Shown piece after piece: positions 54,294 through 62,454 of a DNA stretch of 64,000 nt; within the stretch, counting starts at the first letter, position 1, and each line of letters opens with the position of its first letter. The notes below the pieces were generated by a model, which was not told the DNA's origin, did not search any database, and saw only the letters and a list, made by a program, of their open reading frames with translations. The position numbers and the translations under genes were made by a program. Source of the stretch: Parvimonas sp. oral taxon 110 str. F0139 (GTDB taxonomy: Bacteria > Bacillota > Clostridia > Tissierellales > Peptoniphilaceae); the NCBI RefSeq assembly GCF_000214475.1, contig NZ_AFII01000002.1, positions 1 through 64,000 on the forward strand, written 5' to 3'.

Positions 54294-55226
54294 CTAAATT
54301 TTTGAACAAACCCTCAATTTTGAACTTTTCGATCTAGGGTTATCATTCATTTCTTCTTTGGAAGGCACCAAAGGCTTCTTTGTTAAGATTTTTACTTTTG
54401 GCTTGTGATTACAAACACAAACATATAATTCCTTAGGGCAAATACAACCTCTTGCCAATTCTTTAAATGATTCCTTAACAATTCTATCTTCCAAAGAGTG
54501 AAAAGTTATAATACATAATCTACCATCTTTATTTAGTCTTTCTACTATATCTGGAATAACTTTCTTTATTACTTCTAATTCTCTATTAACCTCAATCCTT
54601 ATTGCTTGAAAAACTCTTTTTGCAGGATGTCCTCCCTTAGCTCTAACAGATTTTGGAATAGCTCTTTCGATAATATCAACCAATTCAAAAGTAGTTTCTA
54701 TTAACTTTTCTTTTCTATAATTAACAATAAATTCTACAATTCTTTTTGTCCATTTTTCTTCGCCATATTTGTAAAAAATATATTCTAATTCATCAGAACT
54801 ATAATAATTCACAACATCGAATGCACTTTTTTTTAGATCTCTATCCATTCTCATATCCAATGGAGCATCTATCATATAAGAAAAACCTCTTTGACCATTA
54901 TCTATTTGATAAGAAGAAACACCGATGTCTAATAAAACACCATCAACTTTATCAATTCCATAATAATCTAGTATTTCTTTAAAATTTTCAAAATTACTTT
55001 TATAAAATAAAACATTATCTGAAATCTTTAAAAGTCTATCTTTGGCAACTACCAACGCTTCTTCATCCTGATCAACACAAATCAGTTTTCCATTTTTTAT
55101 TCTTTTTAAAATTTCTGTTGAGTGCCCAGCACCTCCAACAGTCAAATCAACATATATTCCGTTAGGTTTAATATCTAAATTATCTATTACTTCATCTAAC
55201 ATTATAGGTATATGATTAAATTCCAT
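54294..55226 (-). CDS. rsmH: 16S rRNA m4C1402 methyltransferase
   Basis: RsmH (MraW) methylates C1402 of 16S rRNA. The 310-residue protein begins HIPIMLDEVIDNL and has the SAM motif DLTVGGAGHS, LDIGVSSYQID, RVFQAIRIEVNREL and ITFHSLEDRIVK. The length is normal. It follows mraZ at the head of the division cluster. Confidence 0.96.
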   Translation of the reverse strand: MEFNHIPIMLDEVIDNLDIKPNGIYVDLTVGGAGHSTEILKRIKNGKLICVDQDEEALVVAKDRLLKISDNVLFYKSNFENFKEILDYYGIDKVDGVLLDIGVSSYQIDNGQRGFSYMIDAPLDMRMDRDLKKSAFDVVNYYSSDELEYIFYKYGEEKWTKRIVEFIVNYRKEKLIETTFELVDIIERAIPKSVRAKGGHPAKRVFQAIRIEVNRELEVIKKVIPDIVERLNKDGRLCIITFHSLEDRIVKESFKELARGCICPKELYVCVCNHKPKVKILTKKPLVPSKEEMNDNPRSKSSKLRVCSKI

Positions 55227-55237
55227 AAATAATTTCC

Positions 55238-55669
55238 TTAAAAATCAAGACCATCAAATCTTTCAGACATAATAGTATCGTCACTATATTCTAATTCACT
55301 GTATTCATCCCATTTTTCTTTAGACCATATTTCAATTCTGTCAGAAACACCGATAATCATAACATCTCTTTCAATTTCAGCAAATTCACGTAAATTTTTA
55401 TTTACTAAAAATCTCCCTTGTTTATCTAAATCTGCATTCATTGCACAGCTACAAAAGAATCTTGTAATTGAACGAACATCTTTTTTGCTAAAACCTTTTG
55501 AATTAAGTTGTTCTGTAAATTCAGTCCACTTTTTTTCCGTAAATACAAATAGACAGCCTTCAAGACCTCGAGTTACTACAAAATTAGATCCTAACTCATT
55601 TCTGAATTTTGATGGCATAATTAATCTGCCTTTATCATCTAAAGTATGTGGAAAATCTCCAATAAACAA
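55238..55669 (-). CDS. mraZ: transcriptional regulator MraZ
   Basis: MraZ is a DNA-binding regulator of the division and cell-wall cluster and is usually its first gene. The protein has two AbrB-like halves with the DDKGRLIMPSKFR and LDKQGRFLVNKNLR motifs. I prefer the TTG start at 55669: AGGGGGTG lies six bases before it and the product then begins MFIGDFPHTLDDKG, matching the family start. A GTG at 55678 and an ATG at 55675 are too close to the site. The product is 143 residues. Three MraZ boxes lie just upstream, so the cluster is probably autoregulated. Confidence 0.93.
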   Translation of the reverse strand: MFIGDFPHTLDDKGRLIMPSKFRNELGSNFVVTRGLEGCLFVFTEKKWTEFTEQLNSKGFSKKDVRSITRFFCSCAMNADLDKQGRFLVNKNLREFAEIERDVMIIGVSDRIEIWSKEKWDEYSELEYSDDTIMSERFDGLDF

Positions 55670-55693
55670 TGCCATCACCCCCTAAAATTGTAA

Positions 55694-55718
55694 CTCCATT
55701 TTACTCCATATTAACCCA
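55694..55718 (-). promoter_or_regulatory. MraZ operator: three direct repeats
   Basis: The minus strand has TGGGT, TGGAG and TGGAG (plus-strand positions 55714-55718, 55704-55708 and 55694-55698), spaced at exactly 10 bp. MraZ is known to bind TGGGN-type repeats at this spacing. They stand between the promoter and the mraZ start. Confidence 0.85.
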
Positions 55719-55737
55719 CATTTTTTATTACACTTAT

Positions 55738-55766
55738 ATTTTACACCATTTTTTCATATTTTGCAA
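55738..55766 (-). promoter_or_regulatory. promoter of the division cluster
   Basis: The minus strand has -35 TTGCAA (55761-55766), a 17-bp spacer and -10 TAAAAT (55738-55743). The start point would fall about 13 bp before the first MraZ box, so bound MraZ would sit on the early transcribed region. Confidence 0.7.
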
Positions 55767-55881
55767 CCCTTTTTTTGAAAATTTTTATAAATATTATCAC
55801 AAATAAATGTGTAAATTTCAATAATTTTAAAAAATCTATAAAAAAGTGGAGTGAATTTTCTATTTTTTTAGTATTTTTTTC

Positions 55882-55918
55882 ACAAAAAAACTACATAGAT
55901 TTAATCTATGTAGTTAAA
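55882..55918 (-). terminator. terminator after lgt
   Basis: A 13-bp perfect hairpin (AACTACATAGATT and its complement around one base) is followed by a T-tract on the minus strand, about 20 bp after lgt. It separates the lgt transcript from the division cluster. Confidence 0.92.
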
Positions 55919-55938
55919 AAATTTTTTAAAGTAATAAA

Positions 55939-56697
55939 TTATAAATTATTAATGTCCTTTCCATATTTTCTATTCAAAAAGAAAAGTATAGTTCCAACAA
56001 TTATACCAACAAGTGATAGAACTTGAGAAACCCTAAATCCTAAAAACATTAGGCTATCAGTTCTCAAACCTTCTACGAAGAATCTTACAATTCCATATAA
56101 AATTGCATAAAGCAAAATAATTTCACCTTTCTTCTTTTGATATTTTCTCATATATATCATTAAAAATATAAAAATTAGAAAATTTCCAATTGATTCATAT
56201 AAAAATGTCGGATGATATTTTTTACCATCTATAATAACAGCCCAAGGTAAAGTAGTTTCAGTTCCATGAGCTTCTTGATTAATAAAATTTCCCCATCTTC
56301 CAATTGCTTGGCCAAGTATTAATCCTGGAGCACAAACATCAGCTAAATCTCTAAAATCAATTTTTTTATATTTACCAAAAAAGTAAACTACAATAACAGC
56401 AGCTATTACAGCTCCATATATTGCAAGTCCACCTTCTCTTATATTAATTATAGATAAAAAATCGCCTTTATAGCTTTCCCATTCAAATATTACATAATAT
56501 ATTCTTGCCCCAATTACACTTATCGGTAAAGCAAAAAGCAAAAGGTTTGAAATTTCATCCTCTTCAATATTTCTAAGTTTGGAGTTTTTTGTTGCTACAA
56601 AAAGTCCTGCCATAATACCAAAACAGATGATAATTGCATACCACATTATATCAATTCCAAATAAAGAAAAAGCAACTCTATCAATTTTTACTTCCAT
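55939..56697 (-). CDS. lgt: prolipoprotein diacylglyceryl transferase
   Basis: Lgt adds a diacylglyceryl group to the cysteine of prolipoproteins such as PstS of this window. The 252-residue membrane protein has about seven helices and the family signature GRWGNFINQEAHG, with GARIYYVIF and LYESIGNFLIF. AGGAGG precedes the ATG. Confidence 0.95.
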   Translation of the reverse strand: MEVKIDRVAFSLFGIDIMWYAIIICFGIMAGLFVATKNSKLRNIEEDEISNLLLFALPISVIGARIYYVIFEWESYKGDFLSIINIREGGLAIYGAVIAAVIVVYFFGKYKKIDFRDLADVCAPGLILGQAIGRWGNFINQEAHGTETTLPWAVIIDGKKYHPTFLYESIGNFLIFIFLMIYMRKYQKKKGEIILLYAILYGIVRFFVEGLRTDSLMFLGFRVSQVLSLVGIIVGTILFFLNRKYGKDINNL

Positions 56698-56705
56698 ATT
56701 TCCTC

Positions 56706-57338
56706 CTAACTACACTTATTATCTTTAAATTTAAGAAAAATATAAATTAAAAGAATACATATTGTAGATAATACAAGTACATTTAAAAATAAGACAAAGA
56801 AAAATTCTTCCGGTAAAATTCTTATCATTAAATCTGTTTTATAATCTAAAAGCCATAAATCATTGTTAAAAAACAACTTATGAAAATAAATAAAACTCTC
56901 AGAAAAAAACATAGAACAGACTCCTAAAAAAGAAATTACAGATATATATGCTATGAGTATATACTTTCTAATATATTTAAAAAATATATTATCATTTTTT
57001 ATTAATTTATATATAAATACTATCAAAGTAATTATAAATAAAGATGTATAAACAACCCTATCAAGTTTAAATAGTTTATACACATCTTCCATATGAGAAA
57101 TTTCTTTTTCATTAAAATGATTTTTTAATACTTCTTTATCGCCATTTTTAATAAATTCAACTAGAGAATTGCTTGCACTTTCTATCCATTCTTTAGAAAG
57201 TCCTGACTCCTCTTCAATTTTATATTCATTATGAAAATTATTATAGTAAGAAATATCCTTAGCCATAAAATCTATTGAATATAATAAAATAAACAAAATT
57301 ATGCTTAAAGAAATCAAAAAAGCAAATATTTTTTTCAT
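56706..57338 (-). CDS. membrane protein of unknown function (possible DUF1461-like)
   Basis: I do not firmly recognise this 210-residue protein. It has an N-terminal membrane helix, an extracytoplasmic loop of about 70 residues (HNEYKIEEESG, then HFNEKEISHMEDVYKLF) and three more helices, ending in a hydrophobic anchor. The large loop with HMxDV resembles the DUF1461/TIGR01906 integral membrane proteins, but this is from memory. It starts one base after yebC with a poor ribosome-binding site, so coupled translation is likely. It ends eight bases before lgt. Confidence 0.62.
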   Translation of the reverse strand: MKKIFAFLISLSIILFILLYSIDFMAKDISYYNNFHNEYKIEEESGLSKEWIESASNSLVEFIKNGDKEVLKNHFNEKEISHMEDVYKLFKLDRVVYTSLFIITLIVFIYKLIKNDNIFFKYIRKYILIAYISVISFLGVCSMFFSESFIYFHKLFFNNDLWLLDYKTDLMIRILPEEFFFVLFLNVLVLSTICILLIYIFLKFKDNKCS

Positions 57339-57339
57339 A

Positions 57340-58083
57340 TTATTCTACATCTAAATCTTCTGGTATATCCCAATTATGATAAACATTTTGAACATCGTCA
57401 TTATCTTCAAGTTGATCTATCATCTTAACCATTTTCTTAATATTATCAGGATTTGAAATTTGAGAATTATTACTTGGAACATATTCTAAATCACAAGCAC
57501 TAAAAGTATATCCCTTTTCTTGTAAAGCATCTCTTAAAGTAATGAAGTCAGAAACTTCAGAATAAATTGTATAAACTTCATCATCAGATTCAAAATCACT
57601 AGCACCATTTTCTAAAGCAAAGTCCATTAAATCATCTTCTTCAGCTTGATCTTTTGAGATAACAACAACACCTTTTTTTTCAAACATAAATAGCACTGAC
57701 CCATTTTGCCCTAGATTGCCACCATGTTTATCAAATGCATGTCTTACATCTGCAGCTGTTCTATTTCTATTATCTGTTAAACATTCAACTACAACAGCAA
57801 TTCCTTCAGGACCATAACCTTCATAAATTATAGTTTCATAGTTGCTTGCATCTCCATCTCCAGCAGCTTTTTTTAATGCTCTTTCGATATTATCATTAGG
57901 CATATTTTCAGCTTTAGCCTTTTCTATCGCAGTTTTTAAAGCTGGATTATACTCAGGATCTGCTCCTCCTTCTTTAACTGCAACAATTATATAACGTGCA
58001 AGTTTTGTAAATATTTTTCCTCTTCTTGCATCTTCTTTTCCTTTTTTATGTTTAATCGTACTCCATTTATTATGTCCTGACAT
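57340..58083 (-). CDS. YebC/PmpR-family protein
   Basis: This is a TACO1/YebC family protein, described as a transcription regulator and, more recently for some members, as a factor that helps ribosomes through proline-rich stretches. The 247-residue protein starts MSGHNKWSTIKHKKG and has NMPNDNIERAL and YEGYGPEGIAVVVE, all family marks. AGGAGG precedes the ATG. It contains a correct eight-A run, useful as a control for the homopolymer errors elsewhere. Confidence 0.95.
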   Translation of the reverse strand: MSGHNKWSTIKHKKGKEDARRGKIFTKLARYIIVAVKEGGADPEYNPALKTAIEKAKAENMPNDNIERALKKAAGDGDASNYETIIYEGYGPEGIAVVVECLTDNRNRTAADVRHAFDKHGGNLGQNGSVLFMFEKKGVVVISKDQAEEDDLMDFALENGASDFESDDEVYTIYSEVSDFITLRDALQEKGYTFSACDLEYVPSNNSQISNPDNIKKMVKMIDQLEDNDDVQNVYHNWDIPEDLDVE

Positions 58084-58085
58084 AA

Positions 58086-58793
58086 TTACCTCCTAAATCC
58101 TTTGGCAAAATTTCTCTTATGTTCTGAGATTTTAACCATTCTTTTTATTTTTTCTTCTATATTTTTATCTAATTTTTCATTATTTATAAATTTTTCTAAA
58201 TCATCGTAGGAAAATCCCATTTCATCTTCATCTGTTTGATTTTCAAAAAGTCCTGCACTTGGAGGTTTTTGAATTATCTTATCGGGAACTCCTAAAAATC
58301 TTGCAAGTTCAAAAATTTCTCTCTTTGTAAAATCTACAAGTGGCATAAGATCAGAACCACTATCCCCATATTTAGTAAAATATCCAACAGTAAATTCTGA
58401 TTTATTACTTGTTCCAACTACTAAATATCTTTTTAGTTGTGCATAATAATATAAAGTAGTCATTCTAAGTCTTGGCTTAACATTAGCATAAGCCATTGAA
58501 TTATCCCCTTTTTCAACAGAATCTACAAAAATAGAATAAGTCTTAGATAAGTCAACCTTAATTGCATTAAGTTTAAATTTATCTATTACCAACTTAGCAT
58601 CTTTTTCATCTTCTAAAGAACTATTTATTGGCATCATAATAGCTAAAGATTCATCATCAAAGGCTAGTTTTGAAAGCGCAGCAATAACAGCTGAATCAAC
58701 TCCACCGCTAAGGCCATAGACAATACCTTTACAATTAGCTTCCTTAACAGAATTCCTAAGCCATTCAACAAGTTTATCAACAACTTCTTTCAT
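58086..58793 (-). CDS. nadE: NH3-dependent NAD synthetase
   Basis: NadE amidates nicotinic acid adenine dinucleotide to NAD. The 235-residue protein has the PP-loop YGLSGGVDSAV near residue 25, NKSEFTVGYFTKYGD and the C-terminal PPSAGLF and DEMGFSYDDLE stretches. It lacks a glutaminase domain, so free ammonia is used. AAGGAGG precedes the ATG. It is two bases from yebC. Confidence 0.95.
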   Translation of the reverse strand: MKEVVDKLVEWLRNSVKEANCKGIVYGLSGGVDSAVIAALSKLAFDDESLAIMMPINSSLEDEKDAKLVIDKFKLNAIKVDLSKTYSIFVDSVEKGDNSMAYANVKPRLRMTTLYYYAQLKRYLVVGTSNKSEFTVGYFTKYGDSGSDLMPLVDFTKREIFELARFLGVPDKIIQKPPSAGLFENQTDEDEMGFSYDDLEKFINNEKLDKNIEEKIKRMVKISEHKRNFAKGFRR

Positions 58794-58913
58794 AATACAC
58801 CTCCTTAAAATCTTTATTATTAATAAAAATTAAAATACTATTTGTTTCCTTAATTAATAAATAGTGCAAAACTGTAACTATTATATCAAAAAATAAAAAA
58901 AATTCTACAAAAC

Positions 58914-58942
58914 AATAAAAAAAGCTATGTAATCATAGCTTA
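58914..58942 (-). terminator. terminator after licD
   Basis: AAGCTATG and CATAGCTT arms with a four-base loop are followed by TTTTT on the minus strand. The stem overlaps the licD stop region. Confidence 0.9.
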
Positions 58943-59829
58943 ATTTTTTCTTGATATTCTCTAAAACTTTTATTTACATCTGCTAAATGAAAATTATGAT
59001 GATTTTCTCTCTGATCTTCTGGCGGTAACTTCATATAATCTCCATATAAAACCTTTAAGTATTCATCGTAATTTTCCGGAGCATTAACTTTCAAATTCTC
59101 AAAGTCTACTTTTACTCCTTTTCCCAAAAAATCTCTTTTAAATGGCATAATATAAAAATTATCAACCATACATGCTACATACTCACAATCTTCAAACTTC
59201 GGATTATCTTTTGGAACTGACATTTTTGAAATATCAGTTTTTAATTTATTAGGTATAGTTTCTCCTAATTTATAAACAAATTTTTTGCCAAATCCACTTA
59301 ATGCATTTGAAAAAGCATTAGTATCTGCCTCTTCAAAAACCGGCTTATCTTTAACTCTTAAATCTAATACCTTGTTTTGTCCCTTTATATAACCATCAAG
59401 AGGAAAAACATCAATAAACACCCCATGATTAATATCTACATCTAATACATGTTTTTCAAAAAGAGCAGTATTGCTATCTCGAAGTTTTGCAAAATTTAAT
59501 GCATATTTTGGATCTGATTCCATTGTTTGAATAAAATAATTTTCCGGTAAATATTCACTAGCCTCTTTTACAAATCTATCATAATCCCCTCTTGGCATAC
59601 ATACATCTACATCATCATCCCAAGGGATAAAACCTTTATGTCTAATTGCACCAAGTAAAGTTCCAAAGCCAATATAATAAGTTAGATTCATTTTTTCACA
59701 ACAAAAAATAAAATTTTGTAAAATTTCTAATTCTTTTTTCTTTAATGCTTCAAAATCTATATCAAACTTTTGCTTTTTATATTCACTTTTCATTTTCCAA
59801 GTATTTCCAGAACTAAATTTAAAAACCAT
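58933..59829 (-). CDS. LicD-family phosphotransferase
   Basis: LicD proteins transfer phosphocholine or similar phospho-groups to surface glycans. The 298-residue protein has the family core YIGFGTLLGAIRHKGFIPW followed by DDDVDVCMPRGDY, with the DDDxD metal site, and HGVFIDVFPLDG. Its ATG overlaps the MFS stop as TAATG, so the two are co-translated. No licA/licB/licC choline genes are seen in the window. The transferred group is therefore not proved. Confidence 0.9.
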   Translation of the reverse strand: MVFKFSSGNTWKMKSEYKKQKFDIDFEALKKKELEILQNFIFCCEKMNLTYYIGFGTLLGAIRHKGFIPWDDDVDVCMPRGDYDRFVKEASEYLPENYFIQTMESDPKYALNFAKLRDSNTALFEKHVLDVDINHGVFIDVFPLDGYIKGQNKVLDLRVKDKPVFEEADTNAFSNALSGFGKKFVYKLGETIPNKLKTDISKMSVPKDNPKFEDCEYVACMVDNFYIMPFKRDFLGKGVKVDFENLKVNAPENYDEYLKVLYGDYMKLPPEDQRENHHNFHLADVNKSFREYQEKIKL

Positions 59830-61049
59830 TATTTTTCTTCCTTTGGTAATTGTAACATTATTAAATAACCTACAACAAATAATGGAATTATACCTAATAT
59901 AGAATATCGTGGATTATGTGTTAAAGTAGTTATTAAACTCATAATAAATGGTCCAATTATTGCAGCAAATTTACCAAAAATATTATAGAAACCAAAAAAT
60001 TCATTTGCATTTTCTTTTGGAATAATTTTTGCATAATAACTTCTACTCAATGCTTGAATTCCACCTTGAGCAGATGCTATAAATGTTGATAACACGAAAA
60101 CATGAACCAAATTGCTCATAAAATAAGCAAATATTACTGAAACCATATATGTTATAATTCCAACTTTAATCATAGTTCTAGTTCCAAATTTACTAGCTAA
60201 TCTTCCATAAATAATAGCAAAAGGAAAGGCTACTATTTGAACATAAATTAAAATTCCTAAAAGTACAAGTGTATTAAACTTATCCGCATCTAAAACAGAT
60301 GTAGCATAAGGTATAACCATCTTTATGATAGTATCTACTCCGTCAATATATAAAAAATAAGAACATAAAAATATAACTACAACCTTATTTTTCTCAATAT
60401 TTTTTAAAGTATGAAAAACCGTACTAAAACTTTCTTTAACTGGATTTGGAACAGGTTCTACTCCATAAACTTGATCAACATTTTTATACATTGGTATTGT
60501 AAGTGCTAACCACCAAACAGATGTAATAACAAATCCTATTTGATAACCTAAAGGATTTTTCATTCCAAAAAGCAAAACAGCTCCTAAACAAAAAATAAAA
60601 GGTATAACACTAGCTATGTATCCATAGGCAAATCCTGCCGTACTAATTTTGTCCATTCTATCATCATGAGTAACATCAACTAAAAATGCATCATAAAAGA
60701 TATTAGAACCTGCAAAAGTTACACTTCCCAAAACAAAAAAAGACATTAATAAAGGTAAGCCAAACTCTCCTGCAAATGATAAAAATAATGTTGAAAAAAT
60801 TGCAATTAATGAGAATAAAGTAAATAACTTTTTCTTCATACCCTTAAAATCAGCTATAGTTCCAAGTACAGGACTAAGAACAGCAATAATAATGCTGGCA
60901 AATGAATTGTAATAACCTAAATTCATTTCGTTTCCACCGACCATTCCAAAATAAATCGGGAATAATGCAGTAGTAATCGCCATAGAATAAGCAGAATTTG
61001 CACAATCATATAAAATCCAGCTTAATTCTTTTTTTGAATAACCAAACAT
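59829..61049 (-). CDS. MFS permease, UMF1/Atg22-like
   Basis: This 406-residue protein has about twelve membrane helices. The start KKELSWILYDCANSAYSMAI (D and N in the first helix) is the hallmark of the UMF1 (Atg22-like) branch of the major facilitator superfamily. Substrates of the bacterial members are mostly unknown. GGAGG precedes the ATG. Coupling to licD suggests a role in supplying or moving a surface building block, which is inference. Confidence 0.86.
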   Translation of the reverse strand: MFGYSKKELSWILYDCANSAYSMAITTALFPIYFGMVGGNEMNLGYYNSFASIIIAVLSPVLGTIADFKGMKKKLFTLFSLIAIFSTLFLSFAGEFGLPLLMSFFVLGSVTFAGSNIFYDAFLVDVTHDDRMDKISTAGFAYGYIASVIPFIFCLGAVLLFGMKNPLGYQIGFVITSVWWLALTIPMYKNVDQVYGVEPVPNPVKESFSTVFHTLKNIEKNKVVVIFLCSYFLYIDGVDTIIKMVIPYATSVLDADKFNTLVLLGILIYVQIVAFPFAIIYGRLASKFGTRTMIKVGIITYMVSVIFAYFMSNLVHVFVLSTFIASAQGGIQALSRSYYAKIIPKENANEFFGFYNIFGKFAAIIGPFIMSLITTLTHNPRYSILGIIPLFVVGYLIMLQLPKEEK

Positions 61050-61199
61050 ATATTTCCTCCAAAAATTATAATAACAAAAAATTAAAATAAACTAGATTTT
61101 CATTTCAAAAATAAATTTAAATTAACAGATGTAAACTCTTAATTTTTATAACTAAATCCCTTTTAATTCGTTATCTATTCTTAATTTTTTGCCAAAACT

Positions 61200-61228
61200 A
61201 TTATATCATATTTAAAAACGATTGTCTA
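61200..61228 (-). promoter_or_regulatory. promoter of MFS-licD operon
   Basis: The minus strand has -35 TAGACA (61223-61228), a 17-bp spacer and -10 TATAAT (61200-61205). A TTGACA also occurs seven bases further upstream but would be too far from the -10. Confidence 0.7.
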
Positions 61229-61307
61229 TTGTCAAAAACTAATAATAACTAGCTGAAAAATAAAGAAAAAAGAAGAAATAATTTCAACTCCTTCTTTATA
61301 ATATAAT

Positions 61308-61385
61308 TTAGATTTTAGTTACTTTTACTGATTCAGCAAGTTCAATAAAATCTTTCCTAATTTACTCTTGTAAATCTAAAGGACA
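61308..61385 (-). pseudogene. possible gene remnant
   Basis: The minus strand reads CPLDLQE, a stop, then IRKDFIELAESVKVTKI and a stop. The composition looks like the end of a real protein, not AT-rich noise, and it lies just after two immunity genes, a place where decayed immunity cassettes are common. It is short and has no recognisable family, so the call is tentative. Confidence 0.25.
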
Positions 61386-61398
61386 CTAACAAAAGCTA

Positions 61399-61815
61399 CT
61401 AGATACTTTTAAGTTCAACATCTATTCGTTCTTTCTTACCTTCTTCTAATGCTTCTCTTATTATCTCAAAAAGATTATATCCATCACTAGTCCAAAAATA
61501 TTCAGATAAATTATGAATATCAGGGCTGATATTATCTCCCCATGGTGGAGTTAATTTGGGATTATCTATATCCCAAACTACTTTATCAGTGCCAAGCTTT
61601 CTAAATAATAACTCAATTTCATTTAATTCTCGAATTGCAGAATCAATATTCTCATACTTTAATTTCCCTTCATATAATTCTTTCATCAATATTGGAAATT
61701 TACTCCCCCAATTTGAATTTTCAAGATTAACACATATTGTTGAGAAAAATGAATGAAGAAAATCAGGTTGTCCAATTGAATACCATAAAAAATCTACTTT
61801 AAGTCCAACTGCCAT
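61399..61815 (-). CDS. immunity protein, Imm70 family
   Basis: The 138-residue protein matches the Imm70 pattern as I know it: AVGLKVDFLWYSIG, DFLHSFFSTI, NWGSKFP, then PPWGDNISPDI and a C-terminal TSDGYNLFEI. Imm70 proteins protect cells from polymorphic contact-dependent or secreted toxins. AAAGGAG precedes the ATG. No toxin gene lies beside it in this window. It follows another immunity gene by 38 bases. Confidence 0.72.
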   Translation of the reverse strand: MAVGLKVDFLWYSIGQPDFLHSFFSTICVNLENSNWGSKFPILMKELYEGKLKYENIDSAIRELNEIELLFRKLGTDKVVWDIDNPKLTPPWGDNISPDIHNLSEYFWTSDGYNLFEIIREALEEGKKERIDVELKSI

Positions 61816-61853
61816 AATATCTCCTTTTTATTAAAATCTACATTTTTTAACTT

Positions 61854-62228
61854 TTATTTATAGTCTAAGTCAATTTCTTTTTCTGTTATATTGTCAAAAA
61901 ATTTAATTTTACCATCTATTTTTACTAATTGTAAATCAGTTCCAACTGGTAAAGTATAGATTCCTATTATTGCTGGTTCTATTTCTGCAACTGTATTAAA
62001 ATCACAAACCACCATATTATTTGGGTTATTTACAAACTCATCTGTATCTATATTTGAAAAAAATCTCCATCCTGTATCTGATGGATGAGCCCCTTTCTCT
62101 CTTAAAATCCAAGTTAATCTACCTTTACCTTCTAAAATATTTTTTGAAACTATACACGCTCCCGCATTTTTGATAAATTCTGTATTAAATTCTGTCTTTT
62201 TAAAAAATTCTTTTAATTTATGAAACAT
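61854..62228 (-). CDS. immunity protein, Imm33/DUF2185-like
   Basis: The protein has the DUF2185 (Imm33) layout: ACIVSKNILEG, DTGWRFFSN, DEFVNNPNNMVVCDFNTVAEIEP (in two conserved blocks) and a final PVGTDLQL. Members are seen as immunity proteins in polymorphic toxin loci. I prefer the ATG at 62228, with AAAGGA before it; an ATG at 62246 and the frame opening at 62276 are alternatives. The product is about 124 residues. The paired Imm70 gene follows. The family call is from memory of its motif order. Confidence 0.7.
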   Translation of the reverse strand: MFHKLKEFFKKTEFNTEFIKNAGACIVSKNILEGKGRLTWILREKGAHPSDTGWRFFSNIDTDEFVNNPNNMVVCDFNTVAEIEPAIIGIYTLPVGTDLQLVKIDGKIKFFDNITEKEIDLDYK

Positions 62229-62316
62229 ATTTTTTAATCCTTTCATATATACTTTCTTTTTGCTTAATAAGAGCATTTTATATTTTTACAAAAAATTGTC
62301 ATACAACATTTCTATT

Positions 62317-62344
62317 ATTATATCATTATTATATAAATAGTTAA
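62317..62344 (-). promoter_or_regulatory. possible promoter of immunity genes
   Basis: The minus strand has -35 TTAACT (62339-62344), a 16-bp spacer and -10 TATAAT (62317-62322). The -35 touches the edge of the palindromic element at 62344-62402. Confidence 0.5.
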
Positions 62345-62402
62345 ATAAGAACCCCACCCTTTCACGATGCTTCGCATCGGGTTGGTTCCCAGGAACCTTA
62401 TT
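62344..62402. repeat. GC-rich compound palindrome
   Basis: This 59-bp element begins AATAAG and ends CTTATT, which are complementary. Inside are two perfect hairpins, CGATGC-TTC-GCATCG (62365-62379) and GGTTCC-CA-GGAACC (62384-62397), and C-rich and G-rich blocks (ACCCCACCC against GGGTTGG) that can pair in part. It is about half GC in a region that is otherwise mostly A and T. It lies in an intergenic gap between a terminator and the immunity-gene promoter. It looks like a dispersed palindromic repeat or small mobile element. Only one copy is visible in this window. Confidence 0.7.
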
Positions 62403-62412
62403 ATTTCACAAT

Positions 62413-62446
62413 AAAAAAGAGAAGAAATTTATCAATTTCTTCTCAA
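62413..62446 (-). terminator. terminator after CWB2/3D-domain gene
   Basis: An 11-bp perfect hairpin (GAGAAGAAATT, four-base loop, AATTTCTTCTC) is followed by TTTTTT on the minus strand, nine bases after the gene's stop. Confidence 0.93.
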
Positions 62447-62454
62447 TAAGTTCA

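Larger units (their letters stand above)
61050..61398. other. intergenic stretch upstream of MFS-licD
   Basis: This 349-bp gap holds the MFS-licD promoter with a leader of about 145 nt, and a weak imperfect hairpin at about 61262-61303 (AAAGAAG/TTCTTCTTT with a T-rich tail) that may end the immunity-gene transcript. A possible gene remnant at 61308-61385 is listed separately. I find no riboswitch that I recognise in the leader. Confidence 0.6.

Noticed and set aside
58933..61049. A complete choline-decoration (lic) operon.
   Set aside because: Only licD and an MFS permease are present; no choline kinase, importer or cytidylyltransferase genes are seen in the window.
62365..62397. The GC-rich palindrome as a plain terminator.
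   Set aside because: A strong terminator for the upstream gene already lies at 62413-62446, and the palindrome has no U-tract after its hairpins.
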